The notes beneath the pieces are model-generated. The model had not been told where the DNA came from. It made no database searches and saw only the letters and a list, made by a program, of their open reading frames with translations. Source: Alphaproteobacteria bacterium (GTDB lineage: Bacteria > Pseudomonadota > Alphaproteobacteria > Micropepsales > Micropepsaceae). Taken from it: a stretch of 40,602 bases of DNA. Both the position numbers and the translations under genes were made by a program. How positions within the stretch are numbered: position 1 is the first letter of the stretch; each line of letters starts with the position of its first letter. Shown here one piece after another: positions 16,411 to 23,685 of the stretch. The stretch lies in the NCBI GenBank assembly GCA_947473475.1, contig CANJBZ010000036.1:1-40602 (forward strand). The letters are read 5' to 3'.

Positions 16411-17727
16411 TTAATCGAAATAGCCGGAATCGATGTAGCGCATCCATGTACTGCCGACGGTTTTGATGGCGTCCTGCGTGAAGAGATAGTGATGCAGTCC
16501 TTCGATGCGGCCAACGCGATATTTCTTGGCATAGGGCTCCATCACCTTGCGCGTGGCGTCCACGGTCTTAGGCGGTTGCGCCTCATCGGCCGTGCCGTTG
16601 AGGACGAGCACGGGCACCGTTTTCAACTCCGGCGGCGGCAATGATGGCTCGAACATATCGCGCATGAAGGCGGCCAAGCCTTTGCTACGCGCGGCTTCGG
16701 GCAGGAAATCCGATTGCCATAGGCGCAGTGCGTGTTCGGTCATCGCCGCGGAGCCGAACTGCATCGCTTCGTCCTCCGCGCTTTTGAAGCGGGGGGCTTT
16801 TTGCGCCGCTTTCCACCAGAGGCTTCGCGTCTGCGGGTCGATGTTCCTCGTGTAAAATTCGAAATCATCCAGCCCGCGTTCGCGCACGCGCAACGCCGAA
16901 TGGTCGTATACGTCACGAAAGTCGCCGCGCGACGCCTTGTCCACCACATAGGCAAGCCCGGTCGAACTCGTACCCCAGCCGAGATAGCCATCGGGACGAT
17001 AGAACTTCGCGAGCGGATACAGCGTGGCGCCGCCTGTCGACATACCCCAGAAAAGTACGGTGGCGTTCGCGCGGTCCGGGATGGCCTTCTTCAGCGCCAG
17101 CGCGTAGCCGTCGATGTAGACCTGCGGCGTCAGCGCCAGCATCAATCTTTCCAGTTGCGTTCCCTTCTTGGGGAATCGAAACGCACCGCTGATCGATGCG
17201 GTCGCGCCGGCCGATGCGTCGGCGCGTTTCACCTCGAAATCGGTATCCGTCCAATGGGTTTTTTGCGCACGGTTCAACATCGGCATGCGCTTGTTCATCG
17301 GCACGCTGCCCCAATTACCGTCCCGCTCCAGGAAATTCCAACGGCCGACGCGCGTCAGGGCGACAAACGTCACGCCGCGCTTTGCCAGCCAGATCGCCGG
17401 ACCGTCCTTGCCTTCGACCGTCGTGACAAAGTCCATGGCATATTCGCTGCCCGGCTCGCCACCAACGACGACCAGTTTCTTGCCGTTGCGTACACGCGGC
17501 TTGTCCGGTGTCAGCGTGACGGCGACCTGCGTGAAGGTCTGGCCGTTCGCCGCAAAGTCGATGAAGTCGACCGACTGCTTGTAACCGCTGGTTTCGGGGT
17601 AGTCGTTCGCCCTGAGGAGTTCCTCCACGGCGGAACGAGGCATGGTTCCATTGTCTGCTGGGATGTCCCAGCCGAAGGCTGGCGTCGCCAACAAACTCGC
17701 AAGCAGGAAAACCGCTACGCTTTTCAT
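16411..17727 (-). CDS. Exported PhoPQ-regulated-type alpha/beta hydrolase
   Basis: A 438-aa protein with a signal peptide (1-19, ending AFG). The fold is of the PhoPQ-activated pathogenicity-related (PqaA) kind: strand KKLVVVGGEPG, nucleophile elbow FWGMSTGGAT (S230), acid in VLVLNGTADEAQ (D381) and histidine in EGLHHYLF (H412/H413). The block YLGWGTSS just after the elbow is shared with the 478-aa hydrolase at 6133-7569, so the two are distant paralogues. It likely acts in the periplasm or outside the cell as an esterase or peptidase-like enzyme. It stands alone, divergent from the TauD-type gene. Confidence 0.8.
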   Translation of the reverse strand: MKSVAVFLLASLLATPAFGWDIPADNGTMPRSAVEELLRANDYPETSGYKQSVDFIDFAANGQTFTQVAVTLTPDKPRVRNGKKLVVVGGEPGSEYAMDFVTTVEGKDGPAIWLAKRGVTFVALTRVGRWNFLERDGNWGSVPMNKRMPMLNRAQKTHWTDTDFEVKRADASAGATASISGAFRFPKKGTQLERLMLALTPQVYIDGYALALKKAIPDRANATVLFWGMSTGGATLYPLAKFYRPDGYLGWGTSSTGLAYVVDKASRGDFRDVYDHSALRVRERGLDDFEFYTRNIDPQTRSLWWKAAQKAPRFKSAEDEAMQFGSAAMTEHALRLWQSDFLPEAARSKGLAAFMRDMFEPSLPPPELKTVPVLVLNGTADEAQPPKTVDATRKVMEPYAKKYRVGRIEGLHHYLFTQDAIKTVGSTWMRYIDSGYFD

Positions 17728-17838
17728 TGTGCTCTCCAGTGGTGCTCATCGGTAAGCACCAAGTTACCAACCTCGCTCCGAATGGACGAGAGCGCATTTG
17801 TTGGCGTCCACCCATGCCGCTGGTAGGATTTTGTCCTC

Positions 17839-17902
17839 GCCCCTTCCTTGAGGGGGGCGATCCGGGGCGCCCATCGCGACGCGGCGGATTGGGGAGGGGA
17901 CC
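17839..17902 (+). repeat. Intergenic repeat that supplies the dioxygenase ribosome-binding site
   Basis: Sequence beginning CCCCTTCCTTGAGGGGGGCGA and ending GGGGAGGGGACC abuts the ATG at 17903. It resembles the element at 6028-6075 (CCCCTTGAGGGAGGCGA ... GGAGGGG). The terminal GGGGAGGGGA serves as the Shine-Dalgarno sequence of the dioxygenase gene. Confidence 0.6.
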
Positions 17903-18736
17903 ATGCAGCTATTGAATCTGTCCGATGCTATCGGCGTAAAGATCCGTGGGCTCGACTTGCGTGAGCCCGTTGATGAAGAGACGTTTTCGCGCATCCGGCG
18001 GGCATGGGAAGAAAACTGCATCGCGCTGTTTCGCGATCAGCATCTGGACGAAATGGATCAGGTGCGGTTCGCGGAGCGCTTCGGTGAACTCGGCAAAGCC
18101 GTCAACGATCTCGATCCACTGAAGGGCGGGTCGCATCCGGCCATTCTTTATGTGTCGAATGTGCGCGTGAACGGGAAGGAGACGGGCATTCTTCCCGACG
18201 GCGAAATGTTCTTCCATTCCGACACCTGCTACATGGAACGCCCTGCCATGGCCTCGATGCTCTATGCCATCGAGGTGCCGAAGTCGGGCGGCAATACGCT
18301 GTACGCGAACGGTTTCCGTGCTTACGACACCTTACCGGACAATGTGAAAACCAAGCTCGCGGGCAAGCGGGCGTTGAATGTTTACGACTATGCCGGGGCG
18401 CCGCTGACGCGCGCCTCAGTCCTTCCGCCGGACGTGAAATGTTACGCCCATCCGATTTTCCGCACGCATCCGCCGACCGGACGCAAGTCGCTCTATGTGA
18501 ACCGGCTGATGACGTGGTCGATTATCGATATGGATGCCGGCGAGAGCCGCGAAATCTTGGAGCAGCTGTTCGAACACCAGGAGAAGCCGGAGTTCGTGTA
18601 CGAGCACGTTTGGCGGCCGGGCGATGCGATTTTGTGGGACAACCGCTCGTGTCTGCACGCGCGGACGGATTTCGATCCCAAGGAGCGGCGGCGTCTGCGC
18701 CGCGTCACGATGCTGGGTGACAAGCCGTACGAATAG
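17903..18736 (+). CDS. TauD/TfdA family 2-oxoglutarate-dependent dioxygenase
   Basis: A 277-aa cytosolic enzyme. The iron-binding triad is H105 and D107 in FFHSDTCY and H252 in SCLHARTDF; the 2-oxoglutarate-binding arginine is at R266/R267 in RRLRRVTM. The usual TauD features GDAILWDNRSC and HPIFRTHPPTGRKSLYVN are present. Members hydroxylate taurine, sulfate esters, chlorophenoxy acids and other small acids, coupled to decarboxylation of 2-oxoglutarate. The length is typical. It is monocistronic, with a repeat-derived ribosome-binding site, and converges with a hydrolase gene. The substrate is unknown; absence of tauABC nearby argues against a dedicated taurine role. Confidence 0.9.
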   Translation: MQLLNLSDAIGVKIRGLDLREPVDEETFSRIRRAWEENCIALFRDQHLDEMDQVRFAERFGELGKAVNDLDPLKGGSHPAILYVSNVRVNGKETGILPDGEMFFHSDTCYMERPAMASMLYAIEVPKSGGNTLYANGFRAYDTLPDNVKTKLAGKRALNVYDYAGAPLTRASVLPPDVKCYAHPIFRTHPPTGRKSLYVNRLMTWSIIDMDAGESREILEQLFEHQEKPEFVYEHVWRPGDAILWDNRSCLHARTDFDPKERRRLRRVTMLGDKPYE

Positions 18737-18747
18737 CCGTCACTCGC

Positions 18748-18799
18748 CGCCCCCTCCACCGCTTCGCGGTCCCCCTCCCCCGTGAAGGCACAGGGGAGG
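18748..18799. repeat. Intergenic hairpin repeat between convergent genes
   Basis: Two small stems lie in tandem: CCGC-TTC-GCGG at 18759-18769 and CTCCCC ... GGGGAG flanking CGTGAAGGCACA (18775-18798). This type of string is common between genes in GC-rich alphaproteobacteria. It separates the convergent dioxygenase and hydrolase genes and may terminate both. Confidence 0.55.
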
Positions 18800-18811
18800 A
18801 ATACACCGCGC

Positions 18812-19900
18812 CTACTTCATCGGCGGCAGGGTTTTCAGGAATTCCACGAAATAGGGTTTCCAGATTTCAGCGTGCATATGCGTGTAGTGCCCGTGAGTTT
18901 TTTCGCTTTGCGGGAGCAGCACGTATTTGGCGCCGGGAATTTTCGCGATGGCCGGCTCCATCACATGCAGCGCCGCGGGGTTGGCTTCGTCATCGGCGGA
19001 ATTGATCGCCAGCAACTTCGCCTTGATCTTATGCAGATCGGGGCCGGGGTTGTAATCCATCACCGACTCGATGCCGTAGAGCGAATTGTTGGCGTCGGCC
19101 TTGGATGCTTCTTCCACCAGCTTCTTATAATAGGCTTCTGCCGCTTCAAAGGTCGGCGCTGTCTGCTGAATTTGATAGTCGGCTTCCGTTCCCATCGGTC
19201 CGGATGGCGCTGTCCAAATCCAATGCGTCGGCTGCTTGTCGTACATGCCGTTGTTGAAATCTGGGTCGTGCTTGATCGCTTCGATACGGATACGGCGGTT
19301 GATCCAATTGCGTCCGGAAATCTGAATCGGCTGGCTCGCCAGCGGGACCAGCCCGTCCATCAGATCGGGATATTTCTCGCCCCACATCCACGTCTGCATG
19401 CCGCCCATAGAGCTGCCCATCACAAGCCGCAAATGCTTGATGCCGAGTTCCTCGGTAACGAGCTTATGTTCGGCTTCGACGATGTCGTTGTACCGATAGT
19501 GGGGAAATTTCGCTTTCAGGCCGTCGCTGGGCTTGCTGGAACCGCCCACGCCAATGGCGTCTGCCAGGATCACATAATATTCGCCGAGATCGAGCGGCTG
19601 GCCTGGCTTGAAGAGTTCGTTTGCCAGCGTCGGCAGCAGCCAGTTGCGGCTGGAACCGCTGGTGCCGTGCAGCAGGATGACGCCATTGATGATCTCACCC
19701 GCGGCGTTGCGCTTGGGCGTACCCAGCGTCGTGTAGTGGATGCGCAGTTCGGGGATGGTTTCGCCGCTCGCGAAATGGAAACCCTTGATGATGTAGTCGG
19801 TCTGCTTCTCGTTGGGCCAGGGCCCGGTAAGCCCGCTCTGAGCCAGCGCCGGACCTGCGCAAAACGCCATGGCGGCAGCAATCAAACAATGGCTCTTCAT
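18812..19900 (-). CDS. Exported MetX-like alpha/beta hydrolase
   Basis: A 362-aa protein with a signal peptide (1-20, ending ALA). The core resembles homoserine O-acetyltransferase (MetX): GVILLHGTSGSS, DAIGVGGSSKPSD, nucleophile elbow MGSSMGGMQTW (S164), acid in INSADDEANP (D303/D304) and histidine in KTHGHYTH (H338). MetX itself is cytosolic, whereas this protein is exported, so a hydrolase role on an extracellular or periplasmic ester is more likely than methionine synthesis. It is divergent from the HEPN/MNT pair, with 150 bp between the starts. Confidence 0.85.
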   Translation of the reverse strand: MKSHCLIAAAMAFCAGPALAQSGLTGPWPNEKQTDYIIKGFHFASGETIPELRIHYTTLGTPKRNAAGEIINGVILLHGTSGSSRNWLLPTLANELFKPGQPLDLGEYYVILADAIGVGGSSKPSDGLKAKFPHYRYNDIVEAEHKLVTEELGIKHLRLVMGSSMGGMQTWMWGEKYPDLMDGLVPLASQPIQISGRNWINRRIRIEAIKHDPDFNNGMYDKQPTHWIWTAPSGPMGTEADYQIQQTAPTFEAAEAYYKKLVEEASKADANNSLYGIESVMDYNPGPDLHKIKAKLLAINSADDEANPAALHVMEPAIAKIPGAKYVLLPQSEKTHGHYTHMHAEIWKPYFVEFLKTLPPMK

Positions 19901-20050
19901 GAAACACTCCGGAAAGGCATCGATTTTCTAAATAACAAGGTAATATGTCTCGGGAAGAAGGAAAAGGTGCGGGTGGCCTGCGGATACTGTCACTGAGCCC
20001 TGCCGTCTTGGCAACTGACAACGCTGACATTTTTTGCTATCGCTAACAGA

Positions 20051-20347
20051 ATGAATAAGCAGCAGATTCTTGATCGGCTTCGAGAGAACGAGCGCGTCCT
20101 GCGCGAGCGGGGAATAATACACGCTGCTTTGTTCGGTTCGCGCGCTCGCGGCGACAATCGTCCGGACAGCGACACGGATATTATGATTGAGGTCGATCCC
20201 GACGCTCACATCACGGTTTACGACTATGTGGGCTTGAAGGAATTCATAGCGAGCCTGTTTGATGGGCCTGTCGATGTCGTCAGTCGTGATGGCTTGAAAC
20301 CTTATGTCCGTCCCGCCGCGACCGCGGATGCCATATATGCCTTCTAA
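20051..20347 (+). CDS. mntA: MNT-type nucleotidyltransferase antitoxin
   Basis: A 98-aa minimal nucleotidyltransferase. The motif is GSRARGDNRPDSDTDIMIE: G29-S30 bind the nucleotide phosphate, D41 and D43 are the metal ligands, and a third acid (D75) lies in GPVDVV. Known members (MntA) add AMP to a tyrosine of the partner HEPN toxin, which silences it. The gene overlaps the HEPN gene by 11 nt, as is usual for the pair. Two CTGACA repeats at 20015 and 20024, 9 bp apart, lie upstream and could be operator half-sites; this is only a suggestion. Confidence 0.88.
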   Translation: MNKQQILDRLRENERVLRERGIIHAALFGSRARGDNRPDSDTDIMIEVDPDAHITVYDYVGLKEFIASLFDGPVDVVSRDGLKPYVRPAATADAIYAF

Positions 20348-20684
20348 GGCTGCCGAATTGGCGCTGCGGGACATTCTCGATCACCTCAATCTTGCGGAGC
20401 ATTTTGTCGCCGGGTTCGATTACGTCACGTTTCGTGATGATGCGCGTACGGTGTATGCGGTAACACGCTGCCTTGAAATCATTTCCGAGGCTTCGCGCCG
20501 CTTACCCGATGCGTTGAAGGCAAGGCAGCCGTCGATTGAATGGAAGCACATGGCCGCTGCAGGTAACATTTATCGGCACGATTACGAGGATGTGGCAGCT
20601 CACTATGTTTGGGACACGGTGCGGATCAGCTTGCCTCCGCTTCGAGCTGTCATCGACCAAGAACTCTCCAAACTGGTTGATTAA
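20337..20684 (+). CDS. hepT: HEPN (DUF86, HepT-like) toxin
   Basis: A 115-aa helical protein from ATG 20337 (ATG 20328 would add three residues). The HEPN helix RCLEIISEASRRLP (44-57) and the active-site region GNIYRHDYEDV are clear. The classical RNase motif is RX4-6H; here position 76 is glycine (G-N-I-Y-R-H), so the arginine four to six residues before H81 is missing, though this variant occurs in a common alphaproteobacterial DUF86 subgroup. Y83 in HDY is the expected AMPylation target of the partner. The stop codon shares bases with the stop of the convergent hydrolase gene (TTAA at 20681-20684). Confidence 0.85.
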   Translation: MPSKAAELALRDILDHLNLAEHFVAGFDYVTFRDDARTVYAVTRCLEIISEASRRLPDALKARQPSIEWKHMAAAGNIYRHDYEDVAAHYVWDTVRISLPPLRAVIDQELSKLVD

Positions 20685-22018
20685 AACCGCTTGTTCGTCC
20701 AGGCGGCCATGTAGTCGAACAGGTTCTTCACCGTGTTCGCATACTGCCCAGGCGTCTTTTCGCAGGCTTTGCAGGGCGTATATCCGTGCAGGGCGCCTTC
20801 GATGACGACGTAGTCCTTATCGGCGCTGGCCGATTTGTCGTAGATGATCTCCTGGTCGCGCACGAAATGATAGCCGCCCATCGCCGCGACAAGAACCGGC
20901 ACATGGATCGACTGCACCGCGCACACCGTCGAATTGTTGGATGAGCATTCCTCGATCCCATCCATCGCGTTGGTGGAGCGCGTTGCATTGGCGCTGAGGA
21001 AGGATCGGAAGGTGAAAACCTTCGTGCCGGTGTCGAAGCGCCGGTTGGTCCTGGCGTTTTCCGGATCGGCGACCGCGACGCTCTTCACGATCTGTGTTAC
21101 GATGGTGCCGTCATTCTTCAGCAGCTTGCGCGGCTGCACAGTCTGCATCAGTTCGGCGATGTCCGGGTCCATGGCGATCAGCTTGCCATCGCCGCCCGCG
21201 CCCGCGCCGGGATTGCCGCCACCGGGAACGACCACGATGTCGTCGTCGCTGTAGCGGTACTCGCCCTTTTTGATTTGTTCCTGCGCCGCCAGAACCTTGG
21301 CCAGCCGGTCGTTCATGGCCTTCGATTGCGCGGCGTAATAGCGGGTGATGAATTCCTTGGAATAATGCGAGGTTCCGTTCGGGTTGAAGCCATTGGCGGT
21401 GCTGAACGGATCGAGCTGCGGGATAACGGTGATCTTGCCGTCGTCGCCCATCACGACGGATGGGTTCAGATCGCGCAACGCCTGCACCGGATTGCCGGGA
21501 TGGGCATCTGGAAACACGATGCCATCCACCGGCGTAAGCCCGCCAACATTGTCGGCGCACTTCACGATACGCTCGGGCTTCTGGCAGTAGGCGACACCAT
21601 TTTCGGCGATGGCTTCATACAGACTCATCAGTGGCGAACCGCCGGAATGGCCGAGCAGAACCACCTTCGTGATGCCCGGCTGCTTGCGGACGAATTCGAC
21701 CGCCGCCTTCACATCCAACGGCGTCTCTTCCCAACGCACCTGCGCTTCATTGTTGATGAAGCGGGTGTTGAAGCACAGCGCCATGAAGCCGCGTTTGGCC
21801 AGCTCGGTGCAGGCGATGTTGTTGAGATTGTTCGCGGTACGGTGCGCCACCAGAAACGCGACATGCGGCGTCTGCCCGGAATCAGGCTTATAGAGCGCGG
21901 CCTGCACGCGGCCTAAAGGGACATACTCCGGATGGCTCTGTGCGAAAGACGCCGCCGTGTAGGCGCAAAGAAGCGCAAGCGCACCTGCGCTGGCGGCGAG
22001 AATGGTCCTAAAGCGCAT
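20681..22018 (-). CDS. Exported alpha/beta hydrolase, tandem paralogue A
   Basis: A 445-aa protein from the ATG at 22018, preceded by GAGGG; a longer frame to 22123 would run into the neighbouring gene and lacks a signal peptide. Residues 1-26 form a signal peptide ending SFA. The alpha/beta core has FLVAHRTANN, nucleophile elbow LLGHSGGSPLM (S125) and a late histidine in EGALHGYTPC (H411), followed by a CxxC pair (C416, C419) in PCKACEK. It lies 20 bp after paralogue B and is probably co-transcribed. A glycine-rich insertion (GGGNPGAGAGGDG) distinguishes it from B. The substrate is unknown. Confidence 0.82.
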   Translation of the reverse strand: MRFRTILAASAGALALLCAYTAASFAQSHPEYVPLGRVQAALYKPDSGQTPHVAFLVAHRTANNLNNIACTELAKRGFMALCFNTRFINNEAQVRWEETPLDVKAAVEFVRKQPGITKVVLLGHSGGSPLMSLYEAIAENGVAYCQKPERIVKCADNVGGLTPVDGIVFPDAHPGNPVQALRDLNPSVVMGDDGKITVIPQLDPFSTANGFNPNGTSHYSKEFITRYYAAQSKAMNDRLAKVLAAQEQIKKGEYRYSDDDIVVVPGGGNPGAGAGGDGKLIAMDPDIAELMQTVQPRKLLKNDGTIVTQIVKSVAVADPENARTNRRFDTGTKVFTFRSFLSANATRSTNAMDGIEECSSNNSTVCAVQSIHVPVLVAAMGGYHFVRDQEIIYDKSASADKDYVVIEGALHGYTPCKACEKTPGQYANTVKNLFDYMAAWTNKRF

Positions 22019-22038
22019 CAGTCCCTCGCGTCTTTCCG

Positions 22039-23355
22039 TTAGAAGCGTTTGTTCGCCCAGGCGGCGATATAGTCGAACAGGTTTTTCACCGTGTTCGAAT
22101 ATTGCCCCGGTGTTTTCTCGCATTTGGTGCAGGGCGTATAGCCGTGAACGGCGCCTTCGATGACGACGAAGTCCTTATCGGCCGCCGGCGACAGCTCGTA
22201 CATCTGTTCCTGATCGCCGATGAAGCGCCACCCGCCCATCGCCGCGACCATGGTCGGCGCTTTGATGGATTGAATGTTGCAGATCGTCGAAATATTCGTC
22301 GAGCAATGTTCAATGCCGCTCAGCGAATTCGTTGAGCGCGTGGCGTTGGCGGACAGATAAGACGTGAACGTCAGCACTTTCACGCCCGCGTTGAATTCGC
22401 GATTGGCCTTCGCCTGTCCCAACTCCGGCACCGCCACGCTGTGTACGATCTCAGTCACAACGGAGCCGTCGTTCTTCAGCAGTTTGCGCGGCGCCTTGGT
22501 ACTCATGAATTCCGGGATGGACGGATCCATCAGCATCAAACCGGCCGAGCCGTCCTGATCGGAAAACGGCACCAGAACGATGTCGTTGTCGGGGAACGTG
22601 TAATCGCCCTTGGACATGCGCTCCTTGGCGGCGAGCACCTTGGTCATTTGCTCGTTCATCACCTTGGATTGCGCGGCGTAATAGCGGGTTTGGAAGTCCT
22701 TGGAATAGTGCGATGCCCCTTCCGGATTGTAGCCATTCTTCGGATCGAACGGGTCGAGCGAGGGATCGACGGCCACTTTGCCGTTGGCGATGGACAAGGA
22801 CGGATTAATGCCGCGCAGCGCCTGCGCCGGGTTGCCGGGATGGGCGTCGGGAAAAACGAGACCATCGGCCGGCGTCAGCGTGCCGATATTGTTTGCGCAC
22901 TTCACCATGCGCTCGGGCTTTTGGCAGAAGCCGGCGCCGTTTTCCGCAATCGCCTGATACAGGCTCATCAGCGGCGAGCCGCCGGAATGGCCCAGCAGCA
23001 CCACCTTGGTAATGCCCGGCTGCTTGCGAACGAAATCCATCGCCGCCTTCACGTCCAGCGGCGTCTGCTCCCAATCGACGATCGTCTCGTTGTTGATGAA
23101 GCGGGTGTTGAAGCACAGCACCATGAAGCCGCGCTTGGACAATTCCGGGCAGGCGTTCGTCGATAAATTGTTGGCGGTGCGATGGGCGACCAGAAACGCG
23201 ATATGCGGCGCCGGGCCGGAATCGGGCTTGTAGAGCGCAGCCTGTATCCGGCCGAGGGGCACATATTCCGGATGGCTTTGGGCAAGAAGGGGCGATGCCG
23301 CCAACAGGCCGGCAAGCGTCAGCGCGCAGGCGCCGAGATAGCGCGAAATTTTCAT
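22039..23355 (-). CDS. Exported alpha/beta hydrolase, tandem paralogue B
   Basis: A 438-aa protein, colinear with and very similar to paralogue A along its whole length, for example QSHPEYVPLGR, FLVAHRTANN and SGGSPLMSLY. The signal peptide is residues 1-25 (ending LLA). The likely nucleophile is S124 in LLGHSGGSPLM and the histidine H404 in EGAVHGYTPC, with CxxC at 409/412. It is the first gene of the pair. The CxxC next to the active-site histidine is conserved in both copies and may form a disulfide after export. The pair arose by tandem duplication; retention of both suggests different substrates. Confidence 0.82.
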   Translation of the reverse strand: MKISRYLGACALTLAGLLAASPLLAQSHPEYVPLGRIQAALYKPDSGPAPHIAFLVAHRTANNLSTNACPELSKRGFMVLCFNTRFINNETIVDWEQTPLDVKAAMDFVRKQPGITKVVLLGHSGGSPLMSLYQAIAENGAGFCQKPERMVKCANNIGTLTPADGLVFPDAHPGNPAQALRGINPSLSIANGKVAVDPSLDPFDPKNGYNPEGASHYSKDFQTRYYAAQSKVMNEQMTKVLAAKERMSKGDYTFPDNDIVLVPFSDQDGSAGLMLMDPSIPEFMSTKAPRKLLKNDGSVVTEIVHSVAVPELGQAKANREFNAGVKVLTFTSYLSANATRSTNSLSGIEHCSTNISTICNIQSIKAPTMVAAMGGWRFIGDQEQMYELSPAADKDFVVIEGAVHGYTPCTKCEKTPGQYSNTVKNLFDYIAAWANKRF

Positions 23356-23685
23356 CGTTTCCTCCTCCGGGCGGCCATGGGCCGTACTATGTCTAATCGG
23401 CAGCTAGAGTATTGGTTTTCCAGCGGGGCGAAAAGCGTCCTTCCACGTGGCTCGCCAAGCCGTAAATCGCCACGGCCACGGACAGCCAAGCTTTCAGTCC
23501 TGGCCAAGATTTTGGTGTAGGAGCGGGAACCGAGACGGGACAACGCTGTTTTTTACCCAAGGGAACTTAGACCTCGCCATAGCTGAGCACGTGGTACTTA
23601 TTTTGTGAGGAATCGTCGCCGCCTGTAAATTTGGGGAACTATTTGGGCCGAAGCACGTATAGCCCGGCAGCAGGGGGGCTTTTCG
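23356..23685. other. Divergent promoter region with possible stress-sigma promoter
   Basis: This 330-bp region has no gene; it separates the hydrolase pair (minus) from the sensor kinase (plus). At 23635-23659 the sequence GGAAC, 16 bases, then CGTA is close to the GGAAC-N16/17-CGTT pattern of EcfG-type general stress promoters of alphaproteobacteria, with one mismatch in the second box. It would start transcription shortly before the kinase TTG at 23686. A T-run (CTGTTTTTTACC, 23548-23559) is also present. Confidence 0.35.

Noticed and set aside
18812-19900. Calling the MetX-like gene a homoserine acetyltransferase
   Set aside because: The protein has a clear signal peptide and no methionine-pathway neighbours, whereas MetX works in the cytosol.
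18782-19996. A 404-codon plus-strand frame opposite the MetX-like hydrolase
   Set aside because: It is antisense to a gene with signal peptide and complete catalytic triad; its own translation is not protein-like.
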